A stretch of 64,000 nt of DNA from Pochonia chlamydosporia 170 (taxonomy: Eukaryota; Ascomycota; Sordariomycetes; Hypocreales; Clavicipitaceae), in NCBI RefSeq assembly GCF_001653235.2, contig NW_019154062.1, forward strand, positions 124,001 through 188,000. The letters are read 5' to 3'. Shown here one piece after another: positions 48,081-56,950 of this stretch (position 1 is its first letter; each line of letters opens with the position of its first letter). The notes under the pieces were generated by a model that had not been told where the DNA came from, made no database searches, and saw only the letters and a program-made list of their open reading frames with translations. The translations under genes and the position numbers were made by a program.

Positions 48081-49480
48081 CTGGCAGCTTCTCTCTTTGA
48101 GGCCTCAATTCATTCGAAAACAAAATAAAACAAGACACCTGTTGAAGGCGTACACACTAGAGGCAAATTCCTCTGTTCTGAAGCCAAGTTTTCTTGTATT
48201 CTTACCTTGTACCGTGGTGGCTATATCCTAACAATTTGGCCACGGTAATTCCCTCACTTTTCGTCCTTCTTCCTCTCTACCCAGCCTTCCACTCGTATCG
48301 CGATCTTATTCTTGTCGATAAGGGTTCTCAACGCGTGATTTGGCGATGCTTTCGTCATCGCGTCTGCCGGGTTATCTCCTCCGTTGATCCATCTGACTTC
48401 ATGGACTTCGCGGCGCTCGTATGACTGTCGGAGAGCCATGATATCTATCATGAGCCTCTTCTCTTTGGTTGTGCCGAGCTTAACAAGGCACTCATATAGG
48501 GAATACGAGTCCGTGAGAAGGATCGTGGGGATGTCTGGAATTCCCAGTTGTTTTGTGATGAGCTTTAAAGTCGAGGCTATCGCGTATCCAATGTCTGTGC
48601 CTTGAACCATGCTATAAAGCTCAGAGGCTAGGGCACTTCGCGTAACTCTCTTTGACTTGGTTGAAGAGTACGTGATATGTTGCCTTTAACGAGCATTTCG
48701 CCATTTTGGTCTCTTCTTCTGTACCGATACGATAATGTATCCCAGCTGGGAACTCAGATCTTCGTTGTTGGCAAAAGAGCCATCAACAAACACAAAAAGC
48801 TTTGCTTTATCGAGGTCAAATGGTATACATTTTAGGCCTCTACCTGGGTTATCAATCTGCCACTGGATGCGGCGTCCTAGACGTTTAAAGTCATCGCTAG
48901 ATGGTTCCTTTTGTTGGGCAGCAACTGAAAGGTCAAAGGCTGCCTCTGGTTGGCAGATACTGCGAGATATGCGCCGCGGCTTGTTGCTCAATATATTCCT
49001 ATTGGTTGTTGAATCTGAAGCTTTAAAGCCTGTTCTTTCTGGGTCATCATGATGCTTCCATCGGCGTTAAGAGAGATTCGGCAGCCATTGAAAGTGAGTG
49101 GCTTTTCCACCTTGAGGACTTCCTTTGGCTTTGCTGCAAAAGCTGCCTTCTGGAGCTCTTCCTCTTCAAGATTAGAGAACTTTTGTCACTAAGTCCAAGT
49201 GTGTCATCGGTTTGCATCCCAATGATACCAAACTTGTCGCATTCTGAGATCAGCAGGCAAAAAAAAGCCTTTGTATTGGAATTCGCTATATCTCGACGGT
49301 CGTCGCATCTTTAGACGTAGTCCTCAGAAACATGACTGGGGCGCCAATTTTGGGAATAAGCTCGCGCCACCAGTGCGGGGAGGTGTCTGTGGGCTTCTGG
49401 ATTCCGGGGAGGGAGTATGTACGTTAACGGTTTTAACTTGTTGACGTACATACGAGTGACCTGGTCTTGCCTTTTGGGTT
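48081..49480 (-). pseudogene. Truncated, error-rich second copy of young copia 3' part
   Basis: Collinear with 49796-51150 of the intact element. It is near-identical up to about 48680, then accumulates single-base deletions, mostly one G or C of short runs, so the frame breaks repeatedly. From about 49260 it departs into a related but clearly different copia sequence and stops at the N gap. See the finding on a possible assembly artefact. Confidence 0.75.
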
Positions 49481-49580
49481 NNNNNNNNNNNNNNNNNNNN
49501 NNNNNNNNNNNNNNNNNNNNNNNNNNNNNNNNNNNNNNNNNNNNNNNNNNNNNNNNNNNNNNNNNNNNNNNNNNNNNNNN
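49481..49580. other. Assembly gap (100 N)
   Basis: Exactly 100 undefined bases, the usual placeholder for a scaffold gap of unknown size. It abuts the first base of an LTR on its right. Confidence 0.99.
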
Positions 49581-49795
49581 TGTTGGAAGCGCAAGGCTTC
49601 TATTCGGGTGATAATTATCACGCGGTTTGGGGTACTCGTAACTGGTTGATTGATGCTTGTTGAATTCATCTAGCTATAGATAACGTACGCCTGTGTTGGT
49701 GTTGAAGCCTGCTCACGTGAGGTCTGTTTCAGCCACTGTTTGAAGCCATTCGCAGGCTACTGGCTCCGCCGCCAAAGACGGCGGTGGAAGCAACA
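49581..49795. repeat. Young copia 3' LTR (element sense)
   Basis: 215 bp. Near its right end it has an inverted repeat, CCGCCG...CGGCGG around CCAAAGA (49767-49785), that could form a hairpin in the transcript. Confidence 0.92.
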
Positions 49796-49968
49796 CTGGC
49801 AGCTTCTCTCTTTGAGGCCTCAATTCATTCGAAAACAAAATAAAACAAGACACCTGTTGAAGGCGTACACACTAGAGGCAAATTCCTCTGTTCTGAAGCC
49901 AAGTTTTCTTGTATTCTTACCTTGTACCGTGGTGGCTATATCCTAACAATTTGGCCACGGTAATTCCC

Positions 49969-52900
49969 TCACTTTTCGTCCTTCTTCCTCTCTACCCAGC
50001 CTTCCACTCGTATCGCGATCTTATTCTTGTCGATAAGGGTTCTCAACGCGTGATTTGGCGATGCTTTCGTCATCGCGTCTGCCGGGTTATCTCCTCCGTT
50101 GATCCATCTGACTTCATGGACTTCGCGGCGCTCGTATGACTGTCGGAGAGCCATGATATCTATCATGAGCCTCTTCTCTTTGGTTGTGCCGAGCTTAACA
50201 AGGCACTCATATAGGGAATACGAGTCCGTGAGAAGGATCGTGGGGATGTCTGGAATTCCCAGTTGTTTTGTGATGAGCTTTAAAGTCGAGGCTATCGCGT
50301 ATCCAATGTCTGTGCCTTGAACCATGCTATAAAGCTCAGAGGCTAGGGCACTTCGCGTAACTCTCTTTGACTTGGTTGAAGAGTACGTGATGATGTTGCC
50401 TTTAACGAGCATTTCGCCATTGTTGGTCTCTTCTTCTGTACCGATGACGATAATGTATCCCAGCTGGGAACTCAGATCTTCGTTGTTGGCAAAAGAGCCA
50501 TCAACAAACACAAAAAGCTTTGCTTTATCGAGGTCAAATGGTATACATTTTAGGCCTCTACCTGGGTTATCAATCTGCCACTGGATGCGGCGTCCTAGAC
50601 GTTTAAAGTCATCGCTAGATGGTTCCTTTTGTTGGGCAGCAACTGAAAGGTCAAAGGCTGCCTCTGGTTGGCAGATACTGGCGAGATATGCGCCGCGGGC
50701 TCGTTGCTCAATATATTCCTGATTGGTTGTTGGAATCTGAAGCTTTAAAGCCTGTTCTTTCTGGGTCATCATGATGCTTCCATCGGCGTTAAGAGAGATT
50801 CGGCAGCCATTGAAAGTGAGTGGCTTTTCCACCTTGAGGACTTCCTTTGGCTTTGCTGCAAAAGCTGCCTTCTGGAGCTCTTCCTCTTCAAGATTAGAGA
50901 ACTGTTTGTCACTAAGTCCAAGTGTGTCATCGGTTTGCATCCCAATGATACCAAACTTGTCGCATTCTGAGATCAGCAGGCATGGGTCGTAAGTCGAGGT
51001 CGCCATCTTTAGCTTTTCTCGATGGTGGGTGGAATAAGTCGCCCACCAGTGGGTGCCGGCTTCTGGTATTCCGTATAACGGTTTAACTACTACCATGATG
51101 GTGCCTTCTGGGTATCTACCGCGGAGTTGCTCAGGAATCTTTGCGATAATCGTCCTTTGGAGAGGTGTTTGAGATTGCACATAGGCTTGGGTAATATCCC
51201 TTATCCAGAGGATAATTCCTCGTTGGAAGAGAGAGGGCGCGAGTGCAATCATAAGCCGTTGGCTGGCTCGTTGTATTGTTGGTGATTGCGTCAAAATGAA
51301 GGCTTTACCCTCGTCATTATATCCCCGAATGACGAGGCGAGATTTCTCATATGGGGCAGCTGTATCCTTGCCTTTGACCTCATTAACCATTCGTGAGTCA
51401 AAGATGCGAAGTTTAGCATGCTTTATAGGGTCATAAAGCTCAAATTTAAAGACACCTCTGGCTATCAAGTTATCAATCTCAGTGCGGCCTGAGATTTCAA
51501 ACGGCTGGCCAGGGGTGATTATGAGTCCTTTACTGCGGAGAAGGACAGCAAGGTCGCGGTCTCCTTGCTCCTTCGTGGTCAGGAATGCTATTGTTTTGAT
51601 GCTCTTAAGGAGCTTGGTACGTTCGGGCGGGTCCTCAAGGGCGTTAAAGAAGTACTGTTCTTCGATAAGGCGTTTACGTGGCCTTCCTGGGCCTCTTCTT
51701 GGAAATGTTTGATAAGGAGCTCTTCTGGTCTCTGGGTCTTTACGCGGTCTTCCCGGGCCTCGTCTTGCTGTTGGGATAGCAACAGCAATGCTATCTCTGA
51801 TATCTTCGTCCTGGTTAACCTCCCCGTCACTCTCGTTAGCAACCTCAGCATTATCTTGGTTAACAGCCTGCTGTTGGGGTAGCTTGTTATCCGTTGGGGT
51901 TGTATCCTTATCCTCTAGATAGGGTTGTACAATCGTGGAACGGAACTTCGAGGTTATTCCAGCCTCATTAGCAACGGTGCAGGTCTCGCCTTCAACGGCA
52001 ATAAGTTCAAAGGGGCCCTGCCACCCGTTCTTTTCTCTCCAAACGCGAACCTTGGATTGCAATGGAAGGGTATGTAATGGGGTTGTGTCTGGGCCGTTCC
52101 TCGTTAAGAGGGCATTTTGGACCTGCCGCTTAGCGAGGGCTCGTCTGGCTTCACTAGTTGCCTTACGGATAGCTTCAGCTCTCTGCACGACGCTAAAGCT
52201 AGGGGGCGAATCATCCGTCATCCTGGGATAGGCGCCAAAGACTAGAAGTGTTGGGACGAGTCCGTCTGGGCCAGCTGTATCATTTATAGCTTTTACAGCC
52301 ATTTGAAGCTTCTGATCGTCGGTCAGAGCGTCGCCAAGTTCTGCGTCAATTATCTGATATGCACGGCGGAGAGGGCCATGATATCTTTCTGCCTTGCCAA
52401 TACTATTGTGTGCCTCGACTGGCATTTCCTGAACACGGATATACAGGCCTTTGGCATACTGTTTGAATTCTGCCGAGCTAAAGTTCTTTCCAGCGTCATG
52501 AACTATCCATTCGGGAGGCCCAAGGTACGTGTTAATCCAACAGGCCATAATGGCATCCCAAAGATCCCTTGCCTTTTGTTCTTTATTATTAAGAAACTTA
52601 GCAGCTTGGAAGGCAGTTGCAGAGTCAATAACATGGAGGACTGGTTGGCCATTAATAAAGAAGATGTCCACAATAATCTCATGGTTAAACTCATGATCAT
52701 CTCGAAGGGTGAACTTAAAGCGGCTTGGGGCTCTTCCGTTCATTTGACAATGGTGGCAGATATCAGTCAGTCGCTTAAGAACGTCACTACTATATTCTTC
52801 CCCGACTTTTGTTAAGATTCTTGATAGTCTCTCAACAGACGGGTGTCCAAAGCGGCGATGTAGTTGCCGAAGCTGCGTTTCTGTGAGGTGGAAGGCTGCG

Positions 52901-55047
52901 GAAGCTGCTGGCTCGAGGAGCCACCAGGGATGGCCCCATTGCCTGATAACAGGCACAGTGATGTCTCCTTGGATAAGGCGATTGGTGAGATTATCCAATC
53001 GTACATACATCCTATCCATATCTGTGATGGAGAACAGGAAAGGAGTGGCGGTCGGCAGTACATGGAAGGTGATATTTCCGAATACTGTTGGTACTCTAAT
53101 GATGCCGATTGATAAGGCTGATCCTGCACCAAAATAGATCGTTGTTGCTGGTGCGTCTTTAATCTTTAGTGACGGCATTATCCTCATTAAGGCTCTAACC
53201 TGTGGCATGCCTGCGTTGGATGTACCGGCGGCGCCGGTATCAGGCAGGATGCCTCTAAAGATATGGTCAGAATATCTTTCCTCAGAGATGAAAATAGCAG
53301 TCTCTTTTGGTTCTTTTATAAAATAGGGATCTTCAGCCAATAGGGCATGCTTGAACGCTTGGTCTCTCAAACCAGCGAGGATTTCCACTGGCTGTGGAAT
53401 TGCTGCCGTGGCTAAGAAATTCTGGGTAATAGTACCCGTACTAGCAAACATGTTACTGCTGCCGACAGGGAGGAATTCGTCATTGTCATCATCGTCACTG
53501 TTGGCATCATTAAAGGAATTCTGTCTATACATTTCGTCAAGGAGGGCGGTATCCTCATCGTTATCTTCACCCTCAAAGGCAGTTAGGAACGCTTGATACC
53601 TCTTGGCCGTTGGAGGCGTTGGGTGCTTCTTTTGGAGCCAGGAATTTCGAGCTTGGGAGCGTTCTTGGTCGCTATGCTTGGTCGACCAGCAGCCAGGTTG
53701 GCGGCAAACGTAGCACTTCTTCTGGTGGTTCAGGAACTGCCCTTTTTGGTTATAATTTGAGGCGTTTCCTCCACCGCGTTTGAAAGCGCGATCAGTATAA
53801 AAGACTTCTGCTGGCTGGGGCGTTATTTCCTCGTGGACAGCGATAGCTTGCTGGAGCTCGGCGGCAAGGTCTTCAAAGGTCTTTGCCGGCTTCATTAACG
53901 GCACCTTGCAAGCCGGGGTCTTAGAAGCGGCAATCTTGAGCTTATCCCTCATGCTATTGAAGCCCGTATCACCAGGTCGGAAGAGGCCCTGGTGAAGCAG
54001 TTGTATCTTCTCCGTGAGGATCTCAAGGCAGGATGAGAGACGTTTGTCACGATGTTGGTTGACAATCGCGGCGAGATTAAGGCTTTCCCACTCGCGGAGG
54101 TATCGGTCTCGAATTGCCTCTGTTTCGTACCTCTTTTGGAGGGCGTGGATGAGGTCGTTATAACTTTTTCCTTTGTTAGCTAGATTGTTGAGATAGTACC
54201 GGTATGCTGGTCCTGTGAGCATGACTGGGACGGCCCGAGCGAGCTGGTCTCGCGGATAGTCAATCCGTTTGCATTTATCAATAAACATGTTGACTTTGGT
54301 CAAGAGGAAGTCATATTCTCGGCCTGAGAATTTGTCACTTTCCTGATAGCCTTTGGTGAGGCTGTCTAGGCGTCTGAGTAGGTCAGGGGGCACTTCACCG
54401 TCTGAGGAAGAAGGTGATCGCCCTTCCCCAGCCAGGGACCCCCATGACTGTGGTGTATTGACCACCGGGGGAGGTGTATCGACGCCTCCAGACGTGCGAG
54501 TTGTGGTAGGTACTGCTGTCTTAGGGGCTATAATGACCTCTGGTTGGGCTGTTTTAGGTCGTTCTCGGGTCGGTGCCGTGACAGGCTTCGTTATTGATGG
54601 ACTCGGTGGGGGTGTGGAGGATCGTGGAGGGCGCTGTGGATCGTTGTCCGGCCATGTGGGGAAGCCCGGAGAAGACACGGCTTCCATAATGGCATTAACA
54701 ATTGGGAACCGGTCTTCCTTTCTGATATAGACCCCCTTTGCACGGAGGGTATCGCGGAAGTCACGGAGGTTGGCCTTTCTCGAGCGGTTAAAATGGCTAT
54801 GGTTCCAGTCGGCAAAGTCGTCAATAAGGCATTGCCATATATCATGAGGGCTCCGTTTGCGTTCCCAGTAATAGTTGGTAGCCCAGCTAATAGCGTCATT
54901 AACCTTTTTCGCAGTGGGTTTCCTTAGGTCGAAGTTCGAGGGGGTGGTTGGTTCGTCAGGATCATAAAGATCAGGGTCAAAGGGAGGCGGCTCGGTGATA
55001 GTTTCATCGCCTTGGAGGGATAAGGCATCACTATCTTCTTCTGCCAT
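49969..55047 (-). CDS. Copia gag-pol polyprotein, 1,692 aa
   Basis: A single open frame. Domains in order are: N-terminal acidic and helical region (1-130); Pro/Ser/Thr linker; gag-like domain about 225-430; zinc knuckle at 445-458 spaced C-x2-C-x4-C-x4-H; aspartic protease with DTGA at 603; integrase with zinc ligands His730/His735/Cys764/Cys767 and catalytic Asp794, Asp851, Glu887; and two AT-hook-like RRGPGRPRK segments near 1095 and 1117. Reverse transcriptase follows, about 1190-1440, with Asp1284 and a QTDD box at 1371-1374 in place of YVDD. RNase H is about 1510-1660 with Asp1516, Glu1571 and Asp1608. All catalytic acids are present, so it may be active. Gag and Pol share one frame with no visible shift site, so processing would be by the protease. 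Confidence 0.95.
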   Translation of the reverse strand: MAEEDSDALSLQGDETITEPPPFDPDLYDPDEPTTPSNFDLRKPTAKKVNDAISWATNYYWERKRSPHDIWQCLIDDFADWNHSHFNRSRKANLRDFRDTLRAKGVYIRKEDRFPIVNAIMEAVSSPGFPTWPDNDPQRPPRSSTPPPSPSITKPVTAPTRERPKTAQPEVIIAPKTAVPTTTRTSGGVDTPPPVVNTPQSWGSLAGEGRSPSSSDGEVPPDLLRRLDSLTKGYQESDKFSGREYDFLLTKVNMFIDKCKRIDYPRDQLARAVPVMLTGPAYRYYLNNLANKGKSYNDLIHALQKRYETEAIRDRYLREWESLNLAAIVNQHRDKRLSSCLEILTEKIQLLHQGLFRPGDTGFNSMRDKLKIAASKTPACKVPLMKPAKTFEDLAAELQQAIAVHEEITPQPAEVFYTDRAFKRGGGNASNYNQKGQFLNHQKKCYVCRQPGCWSTKHSDQERSQARNSWLQKKHPTPPTAKRYQAFLTAFEGEDNDEDTALLDEMYRQNSFNDANSDDDDNDEFLPVGSSNMFASTGTITQNFLATAAIPQPVEILAGLRDQAFKHALLAEDPYFIKEPKETAIFISEERYSDHIFRGILPDTGAAGTSNAGMPQVRALMRIMPSLKIKDAPATTIYFGAGSALSIGIIRVPTVFGNITFHVLPTATPFLFSITDMDRMYVRLDNLTNRLIQGDITVPVIRQWGHPWWLLEPAASAAFHLTETQLRQLHRRFGHPSVERLSRILTKVGEEYSSDVLKRLTDICHHCQMNGRAPSRFKFTLRDDHEFNHEIIVDIFFINGQPVLHVIDSATAFQAAKFLNNKEQKARDLWDAIMACWINTYLGPPEWIVHDAGKNFSSAEFKQYAKGLYIRVQEMPVEAHNSIGKAERYHGPLRRAYQIIDAELGDALTDDQKLQMAVKAINDTAGPDGLVPTLLVFGAYPRMTDDSPPSFSVVQRAEAIRKATSEARRALAKRQVQNALLTRNGPDTTPLHTLPLQSKVRVWREKNGWQGPFELIAVEGETCTVANEAGITSKFRSTIVQPYLEDKDTTPTDNKLPQQQAVNQDNAEVANESDGEVNQDEDIRDSIAVAIPTARRGPGRPRKDPETRRAPYQTFPRRGPGRPRKRLIEEQYFFNALEDPPERTKLLKSIKTIAFLTTKEQGDRDLAVLLRSKGLIITPGQPFEISGRTEIDNLIARGVFKFELYDPIKHAKLRIFDSRMVNEVKGKDTAAPYEKSRLVIRGYNDEGKAFILTQSPTIQRASQRLMIALAPSLFQRGIILWIRDITQAYVQSQTPLQRTIIAKIPEQLRGRYPEGTIMVVVKPLYGIPEAGTHWWATYSTHHREKLKMATSTYDPCLLISECDKFGIIGMQTDDTLGLSDKQFSNLEEEELQKAAFAAKPKEVLKVEKPLTFNGCRISLNADGSIMMTQKEQALKLQIPTTNQEYIEQRARGAYLASICQPEAAFDLSVAAQQKEPSSDDFKRLGRRIQWQIDNPGRGLKCIPFDLDKAKLFVFVDGSFANNEDLSSQLGYIIVIGTEEETNNGEMLVKGNIITYSSTKSKRVTRSALASELYSMVQGTDIGYAIASTLKLITKQLGIPDIPTILLTDSYSLYECLVKLGTTKEKRLMIDIMALRQSYERREVHEVRWINGGDNPADAMTKASPNHALRTLIDKNKIAIRVEGWVERKKDEK

Positions 55048-55392
55048 TGTTATTATTAAAGTGGGAGGCAGGAGGAAGAAGCTTAGGGGTAAATTCAGGG
55101 GTAGGATAGAATTCAGGGTAAGCTGGAGCTTTTTGGTGGTATTTTCCTGGGCGTGGGATCAAAGATCAGCAGTCAAACTAATGACTCATAGGTGATGATG
55201 TTCCTTTGCAGAAGACGTTTTCTCGTGATGGACGATGAAGGGATTGCTTCGAGGCGCGGCGACAGTACGCAAAAAGCGGCAGCAGCACTCAAAATCAATT
55301 TCCTTTGGATAGCATAGAAAGTCTGCAGTGGTGGCAGAGATCTATCTCTTCTTGGGTTCCTTGCTGTCTGTGGTCTTGCAACCACTGATCAG
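55048..55392 (-). other. Young copia 5' leader
   Basis: 345 bp between the 5' LTR (sense) and the polyprotein ATG. It holds the primer-binding region and presumably packaging signals. No ORF of note. Confidence 0.6.
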
Positions 55393-55607
55393 TGTTGGAA
55401 GCGCAAGGCTTCTATTCGGGTGATAATTATCACGCGGTTTGGGGTACTCGTAACTGGTTGATTGATGCTTGTTGAATTCATCTAGCTATAGATAACGTAC
55501 GCCTGTGTTGGTGTTGAAGCCTGCTCACGTGAGGTCTGTTTCAGCCACTGTTTGAAGCCATTCGCAGGCTACTGGCTCCGCCGCCAAAGACGGCGGTGGA
55601 AGCAACA
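55393..55607. repeat. Young copia 5' LTR (element sense)
   Basis: 215 bp, followed on the plus strand by the CTAGG target duplication (55608-55612). Confidence 0.92.
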
Positions 55608-55612
55608 CTAGG

Positions 55613-56319
55613 GTTAATATTATAAAATAGGCTGCTAAATTAGCAGAATTCCTTTTTAATCTCTTAGATGCCTATATTTAAGCAGGCATCTAAGTTATTA
55701 AATACCTCTATCCCTTATAATACCTTATAATTAAATTTAATAATAGTAATATTCTTAACCTTAAAATAGCTTCTAATATAGCTTTTATAGATAACCTAAT
55801 TTCCTAAAGGTTATTATAGGGCTTAATTATTTAGCTCTTTAATAGACTAATTAGCTAGACTATAATAAAGCAGGAAATAGTAATAACTTTATCTATAAAG
55901 GTAGAATTACTTACTTTTACTTATACTATTAAAGAGGTTATTTTAAGTTAATATCTTTTCTAATAGGTTTATCTTTATCTTAAAGGGAAGCTCTTAATTT
56001 AGTGTAATAACCTTTAGACTATTAGACTTATTAATAGTTAAATCCCTTAATTAAAAATAGCTCTTTATTATATTAATATTTACAGTAGCTAGATTTATTA
56101 GTTATTTTAAAAAGGGAAATTTAATATTTCCTATATTCTAATAGCAGATAATATAGCTAATAGATTAACTAAAATACTATTAGGTTAGAAATTTAATGCT
56201 TTTATTAGTAAATTAGGACTTATTAATATCTTTAGTATTATTAAAAGGGAAGAAAAGAAAGAATTAGTTAACTAGGATATAGCTTAAATTAAAGACCTTT
56301 AATCTAAGCTAGAGAGGTA
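55613..56319 (+). pseudogene. RNase H remnant of old copia (3' part)
   Basis: Resumes the old element exactly where VITR broke off at 47860. AAKLAEFL-like, AYIQAGIQVIKYLY-like and DNIANRLTKIL-like segments match the copia RNase H end. Riddled with RIP-type stops; ends in a purine tract (GAGAGGT) next to the right LTR. Confidence 0.75.
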
Positions 56320-56608
56320 TATTAATAAGAAAAGGTTTAATATTACTTGCTTGTTCTAACCTTCCTTCTAAGGGACCTTTCTTTCCAACAGAAATAAGGT
56401 TTAATATTTAATGCTTTTATTAAACCTTCCTTCCTTTAGCTTTCCCTTCTAATATCAGAAAAGTCCCTTAAATTAGTCTATAAAAGGAGGTTATTTTCCC
56501 CTTCTTTCTATTAGTTAGTCAGACAGACAAGCAGATAGTCAGTCAGATAGTCCAATTCAATCAGTTATTTCCTTTAATCCCTTAATTCCATAGCTATTCC
56601 TTGCGATA
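56320..56608 (+). repeat. Right (3') LTR of old copia
   Basis: 289 bp, TATTAATAAG...TTGCGATA. The first bases are the RIP form of TGTCAACGAG in the left LTR. Followed by CCTAT (56609-56613), the target duplication. Confidence 0.85.
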
Positions 56609-56613
56609 CCTAT

Positions 56614-56950
56614 AGTCCTGCGCGGCGACTGTCGGCGCGGCGGAATTGGCATCGCATGCTCCCGAGGACTTTTGGAATGGAGCTGACACTACGTAAGTAG
56701 GTTCAGCAAGCACCCATACTGTAGCGTAGTCACTTTGTGTAGATGGAAGCCGAGGATGGCCTGGAATATGGTAACACTCCGAGCTCTTACATGCGGCTCA
56801 GAATGCCTATTGGCGGCACTGTGTGGGGCCGTCGTGGCGTTTTAAGGTTACGGCCCGATCATTTCCGAACGACCCGGCAACGGCCACACTCAATTTACAA
56901 GTCTTTCCTTGATTCAACAATTGTTCATTCTCTTATTGCCAATTTACTAC
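56614..56950. other. Flank of old copia; intron-like gene fragment
   Basis: 337 bp before the monooxygenase start. A GTAAGT...TGTGTAG stretch (56693-56742) looks like an intron between protein-like pieces (LASHAPEDFWNGADT and then MEAEDGLEYGN), but I find no complete gene or family. It could be a remnant of a gene cut by the old copia insertion, or upstream DNA of the monooxygenase. Confidence 0.3.

Larger units (their letters stand above)
49581..55607 (-). mobile_element. Young intact copia retrotransposon
   Basis: 6,027 bp with 215-bp LTRs (49581-49795 and 55393-55607) that look identical, ends TGTTG...CAACA, and one uninterrupted gag-pol frame on the minus strand. The 5' LTR in element sense is therefore the right one. 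Just inside the 3' LTR (sense) is a purine tract AAAGAGAGAAG, a probable polypurine tract. The primer site after the 5' LTR (CTGATCAGTGGTTGCAAGACC region) is not the initiator-Met type and I cannot name the tRNA. There is no RIP. Base composition is close to genic DNA, in sharp contrast to its surroundings. Confidence 0.93.
43283..56608 (+). mobile_element. Old, RIP-degraded copia retrotransposon (interrupted)
   Basis: Two 289-bp LTRs bound the element, with 5-bp target duplications CCTAT at 43278-43282 and 56609-56613. The left LTR starts TGTCAACGAG; both LTRs end in RIP-altered forms of TGACA/CGACA (TGATA, CGATA), giving original ends TGTCA...TGACA. Right after the left LTR comes GTTATAAGCCTAG, a RIP form of GTTATGAGCCCAG, which would pair with the anticodon region of initiator tRNA-Met (copia half-tRNA priming). 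Without the nested element it is about 5.6 kb. The interior is extremely AT-rich with TAG/TAA at former Gln/Trp/Arg codons throughout, so no open frame over 60 codons survives. Confidence 0.88.

Noticed and set aside
47866..55607. Calling this a three-LTR tandem copia array as fact
   Set aside because: The pattern of errors next to the N gap makes an assembly artefact at least as likely.
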